Assembly (NCBI GenBank): GCA_029557025.1
Contig: JAKPRU010000504.1
Location: 1 to 14,908 of the forward strand
DNA from: Candidatus Omnitrophota bacterium
GTDB lineage: Bacteria > Hinthialibacterota > Hinthialibacteria > Hinthialibacterales > JAKPRU01
Direction: 5' to 3'
Length of the DNA stretch: 14,908 bases
Part shown: one piece after another, positions 7,032-14,908 of the stretch
Position numbering within the stretch: the stretch's first letter is position 1
Layout: every line of letters starts with the position of its first letter
Translations under genes and position numbers: made by a program
Notes under the pieces: model-generated
The model's input: only the letters and a program-made list of their open reading frames with translations
Databases searched by the model: none
Told to the model about the DNA's origin: nothing

Positions 7032-7337
7032 GGTATCTACGATGTTTCGTTCGACCGTGTTTCTCAGTGTAACCACAGAATCATGCAAAGAGAATCTTAG
7101 GTGCGGGTTTTGTGGTGGGGGAGGGGAGAGAATGATGAATCACGAATTGGAAGAGATGGGACAGATGGGACGAATAGGACGAATGGGAGTGACAATGGAG
7201 CCTCGCCCTCCCGGTGGGACAGGCCGGATATGGACAGGCACTGTGTGCGGCATAGAATTATGAGATAATGAATTTGGATAGGATGTGTGATTTCTATTTT
7301 CTGTGCGGGTGGCCAATCCAGCGGATTGAGGGAACCC
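7032..7337. other. Divergent intergenic region, repeat-rich, no gene seen
   Basis: These 306 bp separate the divergent purN and helicase starts. They hold a purine-rich run with G-tracts (about 7104-7130), the 9-bp tandem repeat at 7156-7191, a GGAG-cctcgcc-CTCC inverted repeat near 7197-7211, a TCCC-ggt-GGGA hairpin next to it, and GGACAGGC twice, 15 bp apart (7217-7224 and 7232-7239). GATAAT at 7264-7269 resembles a -10 for the helicase but has no good -35. I see no convincing promoter for purN and no RNA gene. Confidence 0.5.
7156..7191. repeat. 9-bp tandem repeat, four units
   Basis: The units are ATGGGACAG, ATGGGACGA, ATAGGACGA and ATGGGAGTG, end to end. The copies are imperfect, so this is not a fresh slippage product. 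It lies in non-coding DNA about 150 bp upstream of the helicase start. Any function is unknown. Confidence 0.75.
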
Positions 7338-9623
7338 ATGGCCGACGTTGGCGAGATTCTGTCCGATCTCCGAAACAACCCGGAGTTTCGCAACGGTATT
7401 GCATTCTGGCACACGATCGAACCGCGCCCGCCGGTGTACGGGGACTGGCCGGAGGAACTCTCCGAGGATCTCCGTACCGTTCTGCGGAAACGGGGCATTC
7501 GAAATCTATACAGCCACCAGTCCGAGGCTGTGCGTCTCGCTCAGAACGGTCGAAATGTGATTGTAGTCACTCCCACCGCGTCGGGGAAAACTCTTTGCTA
7601 TAACCTTCCCGTGCTGGCGCACTTGCAAGGGAACCCGGATGCACGGGCACTGTACCTTTTCCCGACTAAAGCTCTATCGCAAGACCAGATGGTGGAGTTG
7701 CACGACCTTGCCGGGGAACTAAGCCGGCCATTGAAGATTTACACTTTCGACGGTGACACGCCCGCGACCGCCAGACGGACCATCCGTTCCTCCGGACACA
7801 TTGTTGTCACCAACCCCGATATGCTTCATACCGGCATTCTCCCACAGCATACACAGTGGGTGCGCCTTTTCGAGAACCTGAAATTTGTGGTGATCGACGA
7901 ACTGCACCATTATCGCGGGGTGTTCGGCAGCCATACAGCGAATCTCCTGCGCAGGCTGCATCGAATCTGCAAGTTCTACGGCGCTCATCCCCAGTTTATC
8001 TGCTGTTCGGCAACCATTGCCAATCCCAAGGAGCTGGCGGAACAGCTGGTCGGAAGACCGTTCGACCTGGTGGACAACAACGGCGCACCGCAAGGGGGAA
8101 AGCATTTTATTTTCTACAACCCGCCTGTTGTGAATGAGGAATTGGGAATTCGGCGATCCGTTATCAAAGAGGCGGTAAAATGGGCGATGCAATTTATCCC
8201 CAAAGGCATCCAAACGATTGTTTTCGGACGAAGCCGCCTGACCGTGGAGATTCTGACTACTTATTTAAAACGGGCCATGGAGCGCATGAAAAAAGATCCG
8301 AGCCGGATCACGGGATATCGTGGCGGCTACCTTCCGCTGGAGCGGCGGGAGATCGAAGAAGGCACGCGGTCCGGGAAATACCTGGGGATTGTCAGCACGA
8401 ACGCGCTGGAACTCGGGATCGATATCGGGCAATTGCAGGCAGCGGTTCTGGCGGGGTATCCGGGGACGATTTCCTCAACCTGGCAGCAGGGCGGACGCGC
8501 CGGACGGCGACAGGACACCTCTATCGTGGTCCTGGTGGCCAGTTCCGCTCCCCTGGACCAGTTTATTGTCAACAATCCCCGATATTTCTTCGGCACAAAC
8601 ATGGAGAGCGGGTTAATCAATCCGGATAACGTGGCGATCCTGATCAGCCATCTCAAATGCGGGGCATTTGAACTCCCCTTCGAGAGCGATGAGTCATTCG
8701 GACCGGACAGCCAGGGATTGCTGCGATACCTGGAAGAGGAACGAGTTGTGCGTCAAACGGGCAGCCGGTGGTACTGGACCAGCGAGACCTATCCCGCTGA
8801 GGAGGTCTCTCTCCGGTCCGCTGCTGCCGAGAACTTTGTGATTATCAACCTGTCGGACAACAACCGGGTTCTGGGAGAGGTGGACTTTTTCAGCGCCCCC
8901 ATGCTGATCCACGAGCAGGCAATTTACCTGCACCTCAGCCAACCTTATGTAATCGAGAAACTGGACTGGGAAGGCCGAACGGCGTACGCCCGTGAGGTGG
9001 ATGTGGACTATTACACCGATGCCGTTGCGAAAACGGATATCAAAGTTCTGACACCGGACCGCGAGGAAGAGATCCCGTCCGAGAAAAGCCTGCCGCATAT
9101 CGCGGCCTATCGGCATTTCGGCGATGTAGAGGTCAGCACGCTGGTTCCCAAGTACAAGAAAATCCGGTTCGAGACTCACGAGAATGTCGGATTCGGCGAT
9201 GTTCACCTTCCCCAGCAGGATATGCACACTGAATCTTATTGGGTGGATTTTTCCGAGGGGGTGGTGGAGGCGTTGCGTGAGGAGGGGGTGGACCTGGGAG
9301 GCGGATTGCGTGCCTTGGGGACAGCGCTGGTGAATGTGGTTCCGATTTTCGTGTTGTGCGATCGGAGGGATATTCGATGCTCCCCGATGGTCCGTGCGCC
9401 GTTTTCCGATTTGCCGACCATCTATTTATACGATGCCTATCCGGGCGGGATCGGAATCGCGCAGCGGATCTTTGAAATCGACAAGGAGTTATTTCGGTCG
9501 GCGGCGGATGCCATCGCGAAATGCGCCTGCAAAACCGGATGTCCATCCTGTGTCGGTCCGCCGCTGGAGATCGGCGACCGTGGAAAACGGAGCGCCGAGC
9601 GGCTGCTGGAGTATTTGCTTTGA
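7338..9623 (+). CDS. DEXH-box helicase with C-terminal cysteine cluster, MrfA/YprA type
   Basis: The predicted protein has 761 aa; MrfA of B. subtilis is about 750. The ATG at 7338 follows GAGGG (7328-7332) at good spacing; a GTG- or ATT-type start at 7287 lacks this. Superfamily 2 motifs are in order: Q61 in 'YSHQSEAV', Walker A 'TPTASGKT' (78-85), motif II 'DELH' (187-190, followed by HYRG), motif III 'SAT' (224-226), motif IV 'IVFGRSR' (294-300), motif V 'TNALELGIDIG' (354-364) and motif VI 'QQGGRAGRR' (383-391). The C-terminal DUF1998-type region has 'IYLYDAYPGGIG' (695-706) and then four cysteines C729, C731, C735 and C738 ('CACKTGCPSC'), the zinc site typical of MrfA. MrfA is a 3'-5' ATP-dependent helicase in mitomycin-adduct repair. 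The family is clear; the exact repair role here is inferred. Confidence 0.93.
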   Translation: MADVGEILSDLRNNPEFRNGIAFWHTIEPRPPVYGDWPEELSEDLRTVLRKRGIRNLYSHQSEAVRLAQNGRNVIVVTPTASGKTLCYNLPVLAHLQGNPDARALYLFPTKALSQDQMVELHDLAGELSRPLKIYTFDGDTPATARRTIRSSGHIVVTNPDMLHTGILPQHTQWVRLFENLKFVVIDELHHYRGVFGSHTANLLRRLHRICKFYGAHPQFICCSATIANPKELAEQLVGRPFDLVDNNGAPQGGKHFIFYNPPVVNEELGIRRSVIKEAVKWAMQFIPKGIQTIVFGRSRLTVEILTTYLKRAMERMKKDPSRITGYRGGYLPLERREIEEGTRSGKYLGIVSTNALELGIDIGQLQAAVLAGYPGTISSTWQQGGRAGRRQDTSIVVLVASSAPLDQFIVNNPRYFFGTNMESGLINPDNVAILISHLKCGAFELPFESDESFGPDSQGLLRYLEEERVVRQTGSRWYWTSETYPAEEVSLRSAAAENFVIINLSDNNRVLGEVDFFSAPMLIHEQAIYLHLSQPYVIEKLDWEGRTAYAREVDVDYYTDAVAKTDIKVLTPDREEEIPSEKSLPHIAAYRHFGDVEVSTLVPKYKKIRFETHENVGFGDVHLPQQDMHTESYWVDFSEGVVEALREEGVDLGGGLRALGTALVNVVPIFVLCDRRDIRCSPMVRAPFSDLPTIYLYDAYPGGIGIAQRIFEIDKELFRSAADAIAKCACKTGCPSCVGPPLEIGDRGKRSAERLLEYLL

Positions 9624-9644
9624 GAAAACGCGCTTTGCTTTCTC
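9622..9644 (+). terminator. Weak stem-loop after the helicase gene
   Basis: GAGAAA (9622-9627) can pair with TTTCTC (9639-9644) across an 11-nt loop. The left arm overlaps the helicase stop codon. The stem is only 6 bp and no T-tract follows, so it is a poor intrinsic terminator. Confidence 0.2.
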
Positions 9645-9675
9645 AGTCTGCAGAATCGCGGAATCTCCATACCGC

Positions 9676-9704
9676 TTGACAGATGGTGCATTGTACCTGA
9701 GAAT
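9676..9704 (+). promoter_or_regulatory. Candidate sigma-70-type promoter for the MFS gene
   Basis: TTGACA (9676-9681) matches the -35 consensus completely. GAGAAT (9699-9704) matches 4 of 6 of the -10, and the spacer is exactly 17 bp. It is the best-formed promoter I found in the window. It leaves a leader of about 50 nt before the GTG start at 9761, which suggests the transporter is transcribed separately from the helicase. Confidence 0.5.
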
Positions 9705-9760
9705 CGAAAAACCGTGATTTATCATTTGCGCACGGAAGACTGGGATTGGAGGACGGTTTT

Positions 9761-11431
9761 GTGAACCAAACCAACCAGAAGCTGAATGTGTTCGAGGGTG
9801 TAACCCTATACCATTGGATCATTGTCATTATTGCGTCGTGTGGCTGGCTGTTCGATTGCATGGATCAGCGGCTGTTTGTGCTGGCACGTGAATCGGCATT
9901 GCGGGAGGTCCTTGGCAGCGATGCCGCCGCTCAGCTGGCGATTAAGAAATACATCGGGTGGGCCACCGGAGCCATGATCTTCGGATGGGCCACCGGGGGG
10001 ATTGTGTTCGGTATGATGAGCGACAAAATCGGTCGGGTGAAAACCATGACCTTCACTTTGCTGGTGTATTCCGGGTTTACCGGGTTATCGGGCTGTGCAA
10101 CATCGTGGCTGGATTTTACGGTTTACCGATTCCTGGTGGGCTTGGGAGTGGGGGGGATGTTTGGTGCGGCGACGACGCTGGTTGCGGAAAGCGTTCCCTC
10201 CGGGTTCCGGTCGATGGCCCTGGGGTCTCTCCAGACCCTCTCTGCGATCGGCAACATGATGGGGTCCTGGATTGCATACAATATCCCGCCAAGCGCGGAA
10301 CAGTTTTTCCTTGGTTTCTCCGGCTGGCGAGTTCTCTTTTTTGTGGGAATCGTCCCCGCGTTACTGGTCGTTCCTATTGTGGGCATTCTGAGTGAACCGG
10401 AAGCCTGGAAGAAGAAAAAGGCGGAAATAGCCCAAGGTGGAGCGGCAGTGTTAAAACAACTTGGATCGCCCGTCGATTTGTTTAGGGAACCCCGGTGGCG
10501 GCGGAATACGATTGTCGGTCTTTTACTCGGTGTCTCCGGCATGATCGGGTTATGGGGGATCGGTTTCTTTTCCCCCGAACTGATTACCATGGCGTTGATG
10601 GATACCCCCATCCGGGTTGAGGACCTGACCGATGCCAAGGCAGTCGTGGAGAAAATCAAGGCCAATTCCGATCCGTTTGCTCAGTTTCTGCGCGGGCGAC
10701 TCCCCCAGGATACCCTTGCGATGGTGGATGCTTATGATGGCTCGACGGATCCGTCCGAGGAATTGAAAAAGCGGTTGGTCTCCGGGTTGAATGCCATCAT
10801 TGAGGGAGAACCGATTTACTCTCCCGAACGGTTTTCCCACCTGGAACTCTCCAAGCCGATTCAGACCCGGATCGAGCAAAATCCCGAAGGGGATTCATTG
10901 ATTCACCTGAACCGGCTGTTGCTCGAGTCCGAATTTCCGGGTGCCCTGGCCAGCGTTCAAGGCTACATCGACAGTGTGCGGGCCAAAGGGACCCTCTTGC
11001 AGGATGCGGGGTCATTCCTCGGCATGTTTGCGTTTACGCTGCTCGCGACGTACATCGGTCGGCGGATCGCCTTTCTTGGTTCGTTCATTCTTTGCCTGAT
11101 ATCAACAATCTTTGTTTTCTATTCCCTGGACACGGCTACCCAGGCGTATTGGATGTTGCCTCTTATGGGATTCGCCCAGCTGGCCGTGTTCGGCGGGTAC
11201 TCGATTTATTTCCCGGAATTGTTCCCGACTCGTCTGCGTGGAACCGGGGTCGGCTTCTGCTATAACACGGTGCGCTACCTCGCCGTGCCGGCTCCGATCG
11301 CGTTCGGGTATCTCAGCACGGTGATGTCGATCCGCACGGCGGCAGTGATTATGTCCTTTATTTATGTACTGGGCATGATCGCCCTGATTTGGGCGCCGGA
11401 AACCAAGGGACAAGAACTGCCGGAGGACTGA
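9761..11431 (+). CDS. Major facilitator superfamily transporter with large extracytoplasmic insertion
   Basis: The predicted protein has 556 aa; most 12-helix MFS proteins have about 400-450. I choose the GTG at 9761 because GGAGG (9748-9752) is 8 nt upstream; a TTG at 9746 is in frame but lacks a site. The first helix region carries 'FDCMDQRLFVLA' (31-42). Motif A is at 84-92 ('GMMSDKIGR') in loop 2-3, with a weak copy 'YIGRR' (431-435) in loop 8-9. 'PELFPTRLRGTG' (485-496) and a 'PETKG' tail (546-550) resemble sugar-porter and organic-anion porter branches. By this topology the hydrophilic stretch at about 281-412 lies between helices 7 and 8, thus outside the membrane, and adds about 130 residues. 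It has no cysteines and no motif I know. The substrate is unknown. A candidate promoter lies just upstream; the alpha-2-macroglobulin-like gene follows 159 bp later. Confidence 0.85.
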   Translation: MNQTNQKLNVFEGVTLYHWIIVIIASCGWLFDCMDQRLFVLARESALREVLGSDAAAQLAIKKYIGWATGAMIFGWATGGIVFGMMSDKIGRVKTMTFTLLVYSGFTGLSGCATSWLDFTVYRFLVGLGVGGMFGAATTLVAESVPSGFRSMALGSLQTLSAIGNMMGSWIAYNIPPSAEQFFLGFSGWRVLFFVGIVPALLVVPIVGILSEPEAWKKKKAEIAQGGAAVLKQLGSPVDLFREPRWRRNTIVGLLLGVSGMIGLWGIGFFSPELITMALMDTPIRVEDLTDAKAVVEKIKANSDPFAQFLRGRLPQDTLAMVDAYDGSTDPSEELKKRLVSGLNAIIEGEPIYSPERFSHLELSKPIQTRIEQNPEGDSLIHLNRLLLESEFPGALASVQGYIDSVRAKGTLLQDAGSFLGMFAFTLLATYIGRRIAFLGSFILCLISTIFVFYSLDTATQAYWMLPLMGFAQLAVFGGYSIYFPELFPTRLRGTGVGFCYNTVRYLAVPAPIAFGYLSTVMSIRTAAVIMSFIYVLGMIALIWAPETKGQELPED

Positions 11432-11590
11432 TTTTCTAATCCGTGCAGTGCGGAACATTTTTCTAGTGCAGGCCATATCTTTCGCGATTCGCAAACGTTA
11501 TTGTAATAGCCAACAGTCGATTCGCGCAGTTTTTGTATCTCATCCAGTGTCTTGTTGTATGCCGGAATGCTCCCGGCATCGGAGGCCACT
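11432..11590. other. Gap between MFS and alpha-2-macroglobulin-like genes
   Basis: The gap has a weak terminator-like element (CCGT/GCGG stem of 4 pairs at 11441-11453, then CATTTTTCT), an 8-bp direct repeat CGATTCGC at 11485-11492 and 11518-11525 (33 bp apart, about three helical turns), and the stem-loop at 11559-11579. I see no strong promoter and no RNA gene. Confidence 0.35.
11559..11579 (+). promoter_or_regulatory. Stem-loop directly in front of a ribosome binding site
   Basis: ATGCCGG (11559-11565) pairs perfectly with CCGGCAT (11573-11579) around a 7-nt loop. The Shine-Dalgarno GGAGG (11581-11585) starts one base after the stem, 5 nt before the ATG at 11591. A hairpin abutting the ribosome binding site can tune translation or protect the 5' end. 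No function is shown beyond its position. Confidence 0.45.
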
Positions 11591-14500
11591 ATGTCTACTC
11601 ACCCCACCTCCCTGTACCCGTTTGGAATTCTTTTTACCCAGTTTACCCGCGTATTGCTCATTGTCGCGATGGTTGTCGGGTCTGTCCCGGCCTTCGGCGA
11701 TTTGCCGTCCCTTCTTGAAAGCCGGTCCGACCGGCATGTCAATGTTGTCGGGGTCCTTCCGCTCGAAGAGGAAGCGGTAAAGGATCGGATCCTCATCCTC
11801 TTCGACCGCACTCTTCAGCCGATTCCGCAACCGGACCGGGATGTTCTGACAATTACTCCGCCCCTGGACGGACAGTTGCAACTTGGTCCGAACTATGTGG
11901 CGTTCCTGCCCACCGAGGTAACGCCGGATCAGATATTCCATCTCCAAATGGGACCGGCTTTGCGCTCCACAGACGGACTGGAAATCAATCCGGCTCATCG
12001 GGAAATCTATATCGCAAGCACACCGTTCCTGCCCAAGCGCGTTGCGGTCCTTCAGGAACAGCCGGCGAGGGTGCTGCTCGCGCTGTTTCTCCCATATTCT
12101 GTCGATATAGAGACACTGAAACAATACCTGGAGATCCTGTCGAAGTCCGGCCGGCCGGTGCCTTATGAACTTGCCCCCGGAGATAACGATAAGTCTCCGC
12201 GCATTGCCATCATTCACTTCGGTGACTGGCCCATTACACTGACGGTAAAGAAAGGATTACCGGATCGAACCGGACGGTTCCATAATCTGAAAGACTTCGT
12301 ACAGACTTATCCCAAGCGGGATCTTCTCCAGGTTTCGGACGTTCACTGGTATGACTTCACTCCGGAGTTGCAGCGCATTCTGATCTCCTTCACAAAACTC
12401 GTGGAACCGGCCGATCTGCAAAAGTACTTGACCATTACAGATACCCATACCGGCGAGACGATTCCCTGCACCTTGGAACGCGGCGAGTTCCCGCTTGACC
12501 ATCTTGCCCGGATTTCATTACAACGTCTCGAGAATATCCGACTGGCGGTTACCATCGCCGAAGGCCTTCCGGGAGAGATGGGGACATCACTTCCCGGAGT
12601 CTACACAACCGTTCTGGAAGCCCAATTCCAGCCCCTTCAAATAGTAGACACATTCTGGAATGATTTCGGTGAACGCGGTTCCGCCTTGCACATCAATTTC
12701 AATCATAATCTCCAGCGTTATATTTCGCCCAGGGAGTTTCTTTCGTATCTTCGGATTGAACCGGAAGTCCCCGGCCTCGAAGCCGAGTACTCCTCCTGGT
12801 CTACATCCGAGTTTGACATATTTGGTGACTGGCAGGAAAAGCAGACGTACCAGATCACGGTCCTTCCCGGTATTCAATACCGTGACAATTTTCGCTCCAA
12901 GGACCCGATTCATCGTGTTGTACATTCCGATACGTTTCGCCCATGGCTGGGTTTCGGCTATGATGAGCAATTTTACTTTCCCCGGCGGAGCAGCTTGGTG
13001 TTGCCGCTTCGCAGCCGCAATGTGTCATCTGCCAACCTGACTCTTTACCGCCTCTTTCCATTGAATATAGCGGTGGCTCTGAACGATGCACAGAACGGCC
13101 GGGGGAGTTGGTCATTCGGCCGTTCCTGGTGCGAACAAGTGGCGCAGAAACGTTACTCGGTCAACCGACAAGGCCCCACCCTTGTCGAAACGAAGATCCC
13201 GCTGGACGAACTGTTCGGTAGCGGGAAGCGTGGGGTGTTCTGCCTGGAGGCGGACGCACAAGGAGCGCCTACAGCAACGAAAGTGATCCTGTTCACCGAT
13301 ATCGGATTACTTGCCCATTGGCGCGACAATGAATTGTATGTGTTTGTACACGACCTGTACTCTCTGTCTCCCATTGAGTCCGCCAAGATTACGGTATATT
13401 CGGAAAAAAACCAGCTATTGGCGGAACTCCGCACTGATGCCAAGGGCCTCGCCTGTGTTTCAGATATGAACACGGCTTGGGGAAATCCGAAAGTTCTTGT
13501 AGCCGAATATGGAGAGGATTACACGTTTCTTCAGTTGACGCCCAGCCAGGATAATATCCCGCAGATTCGCTCGGATATGCCGTCCTATCGACCGGACGCT
13601 TACGATGGTTTCCTGTACGCAGACCGCGATCTGTACCGTCCGGGCGAGACGGTGCACCTGCGCTGGATTGTCCGCACAAATTACGGTGAAGCGCTGGCGA
13701 ACGTGCCCCTTCAATTTGTTGTCCTGAAACCCAACGGGGAATCTCTCTTGAGAGAGCCAGTTACATTATCGTCTACAGGAGCAGGCGGATATGATTTTAC
13801 GACACAGGATGTCTATCCGACTGGAAACTATGTCGCGCAGCTCAGGGTTCCGGGGAGCGAAGCCCCCATCGGCTCCTATTCGTTTCGATTAGAGGAATTT
13901 GTGCCGCAACGCATGAAGGCCGAGATGTCTCTTTCGGACGCGAACTGGCTGATGGGGAATGATTATGTGATCAGTGTTACCGCGACACAACTGATCGGCC
14001 CGCCTGCGGTGAATCGGAAAGTCGATGCGAAGATCCATCTCCGTAAAGGAACGTTCTCCAGCCGGAAGTTTCCTTTGTATTATTTCGGGAATGACGAGGA
14101 ATATAAACCCGAGACATTTTCTATCGGCGAAACGAATACGGATGAACACGGTCTGGCGCAATTCCACTACACACCGCCGTTTCATCCGGGGATTACGTTT
14201 CCCATTGAGGCAGTCATTTCAGCCAATGTGCATGAAATCGGCGGGCGGACTGTCCCGGCCCACGCTCGCGCGATTCTCTGCGCATCCGATATTCTCTTGG
14301 GCATCCACATGGCCGGGCGGACCGGCAAGAGCGGCCTGGATGTCAATGTGATCGCCATCCACCCCGATGAAGCGCCCGCTGTCCTGCCCAGTGTAACCGT
14401 GACCCTGGAACAGCGAAAATGGAGCTATTACCTCCGCCGGTACTATACCCATGACGAACCGAGTTGGGCTGACAATTTTTATGAAATTGAAACCCGCGCG

Positions 14501-14908
14501 GTTCCTCTCCAGGATGGAATCGGCCACACGGAATTCGACCTGAAAGGCTACGGATACTTTCGCATACGTGTTCAGTCCGATGCGACTGCGCTGAACAGTA
14601 CACGAACTTGTTACTGCTATGACGGACGCTGCCGGTTGTCCGATATGGCCCAGCCGACGCTTCTCAAATTGTCATTAGACAAGGATAAATACGAGATCGG
14701 CGAGGACGCGATTCTCCGAGTGGAATCGCCGTTTGACGGTTGCGGGATTGTAGTCTTGCAGCATCAGACCATCCGATCCATGATCCCGATTCGCATAGAG
14801 AATCAGTCTGCGGAAATTCGTATCCGCATCACCGAAGAGGCATTCCCGAACTTATGGGCGGAGGTCACTGTAGTCCACGCAATTGAGAAGGACAAGGCCC
14901 AACTATAC
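11591..14908 (+). CDS. Alpha-2-macroglobulin-like exported protein (3' truncated)
   Basis: The frame is open from the ATG at 11591 to the window end (1106 codons), preceded by GGAGG 5 nt upstream. The N-terminus has a long polar lead, a hydrophobic core (21-33) and a likely signal peptidase I site after AFG (34-36); there is no lipobox cysteine. About 500 beta-rich residues follow that I cannot divide into named domains. Then come macroglobulin-type blocks: 'FTDIGLLAHWRDNELYVFV' with 'TDAKGLA' (about 568-620), and 'DGFLYADRDLYRPGETVHL' (about 672-690), the hallmark of the MG2-type domain in bacterial alpha-2-macroglobulins. A further block, 'KYEIGEDAILRVESPF', begins at 1033. Bacterial homologues are periplasmic or surface protease traps of roughly 1500-1900 aa whose thioester and bait regions lie further on, so those cannot be checked here. 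A cysteine-rich patch 'CYCYDGRC' (1007-1014) is unusual. It could be in one unit with the MFS gene, but the 159-bp gap makes that uncertain. Confidence 0.85.
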   Translation, partial: MSTHPTSLYPFGILFTQFTRVLLIVAMVVGSVPAFGDLPSLLESRSDRHVNVVGVLPLEEEAVKDRILILFDRTLQPIPQPDRDVLTITPPLDGQLQLGPNYVAFLPTEVTPDQIFHLQMGPALRSTDGLEINPAHREIYIASTPFLPKRVAVLQEQPARVLLALFLPYSVDIETLKQYLEILSKSGRPVPYELAPGDNDKSPRIAIIHFGDWPITLTVKKGLPDRTGRFHNLKDFVQTYPKRDLLQVSDVHWYDFTPELQRILISFTKLVEPADLQKYLTITDTHTGETIPCTLERGEFPLDHLARISLQRLENIRLAVTIAEGLPGEMGTSLPGVYTTVLEAQFQPLQIVDTFWNDFGERGSALHINFNHNLQRYISPREFLSYLRIEPEVPGLEAEYSSWSTSEFDIFGDWQEKQTYQITVLPGIQYRDNFRSKDPIHRVVHSDTFRPWLGFGYDEQFYFPRRSSLVLPLRSRNVSSANLTLYRLFPLNIAVALNDAQNGRGSWSFGRSWCEQVAQKRYSVNRQGPTLVETKIPLDELFGSGKRGVFCLEADAQGAPTATKVILFTDIGLLAHWRDNELYVFVHDLYSLSPIESAKITVYSEKNQLLAELRTDAKGLACVSDMNTAWGNPKVLVAEYGEDYTFLQLTPSQDNIPQIRSDMPSYRPDAYDGFLYADRDLYRPGETVHLRWIVRTNYGEALANVPLQFVVLKPNGESLLREPVTLSSTGAGGYDFTTQDVYPTGNYVAQLRVPGSEAPIGSYSFRLEEFVPQRMKAEMSLSDANWLMGNDYVISVTATQLIGPPAVNRKVDAKIHLRKGTFSSRKFPLYYFGNDEEYKPETFSIGETNTDEHGLAQFHYTPPFHPGITFPIEAVISANVHEIGGRTVPAHARAILCASDILLGIHMAGRTGKSGLDVNVIAIHPDEAPAVLPSVTVTLEQRKWSYYLRRYYTHDEPSWADNFYEIETRAVPLQDGIGHTEFDLKGYGYFRIRVQSDATALNSTRTCYCYDGRCRLSDMAQPTLLKLSLDKDKYEIGEDAILRVESPFDGCGIVVLQHQTIRSMIPIRIENQSAEIRIRITEEAFPNLWAEVTVVHAIEKDKAQLY

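Noticed and set aside
7104..7130. Possible G-quadruplex in the G-rich run
   Set aside because: Only three tracts of three or more G are clearly separated, so it does not meet the usual four-tract rule.
11441..11465. Intrinsic terminator after the MFS gene
   Set aside because: The stem has just four pairs including a G-T, and the T-run is separated from it by AACA.
11540..12217. Minus-strand frame of 225 codons opposite the alpha-2-macroglobulin-like gene
   Set aside because: The plus-strand frame is continuous for 1106 codons with a signal peptide and family motifs, so this frame is a shadow.
1..14908. Defence island, prophage, transposon or CRISPR array
   Set aside because: No transposase, integrase, nuclease-effector pair, regularly spaced direct repeat array or tRNA-linked junction is visible; the helicase fits the MrfA repair family.

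Overview
The window reads as chromosomal DNA from an uncultured, probably Gram-negative (diderm) bacterium of moderate GC content, judged by eye at about 54%. Supporting signs are a lipoprotein signal with a lipobox, a large exported alpha-2-macroglobulin-type protein, TTG and GTG starts behind good Shine-Dalgarno sequences, and short tandem or palindromic repeats in most intergenic gaps. Genes of these kinds together remind me of PVC-like or related environmental phyla (Planctomycetota, Hydrogenedentota, Sumerlaeota and similar). That placement is only an impression; no rRNA, phage, transposase or CRISPR locus is visible.

Layout. At the left edge is the C-terminal part of an alkaline-phosphatase-superfamily hydrolase (+). 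It converges on a short neutral-ceramidase-like lipoprotein (-). The ceramidase-like gene is divergent from a small exported protein with an NTR/TIMP-like pattern (+), and the gap between them carries a perfect 12-bp palindrome of the BlaI/CopY operator type, placed to affect promoters on both strands. Next come a metallo-beta-lactamase-fold hydrolase (+) and a long, regularly phased GATT/AATC palindrome. On the minus strand follows a compact three-gene unit, transcribed purN, then a zinc-ribbon/Yip1-like membrane protein, then a B12-binding-type radical SAM enzyme. A repeat-rich gap of about 300 bp separates it from a divergent MrfA-type DEXH helicase (+). Then come an MFS transporter with a roughly 130-residue extracytoplasmic insertion (+), with a good sigma-70-type promoter in front, and the first 1106 codons of an exported alpha-2-macroglobulin-like protein (+) that runs off the right edge.

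How the genes work together. Much of the window serves the cell envelope: a lipoprotein hydrolase, two exported proteins, a transporter and a polytopic membrane protein. It also holds housekeeping enzymes: PurN in purine synthesis, a repair-type helicase and an MBL phosphodiesterase-like enzyme. Only purN-yip1-radical SAM looks like a firm operon (4-bp overlap, then a 21-bp gap). I see no convincing complete new defence or mobile system. The most unusual signals are the GATT/AATC palindrome, the candidate operator, the insertion in the transporter, and the Thr replacing the expected Ser nucleophile in the ceramidase-like protein.
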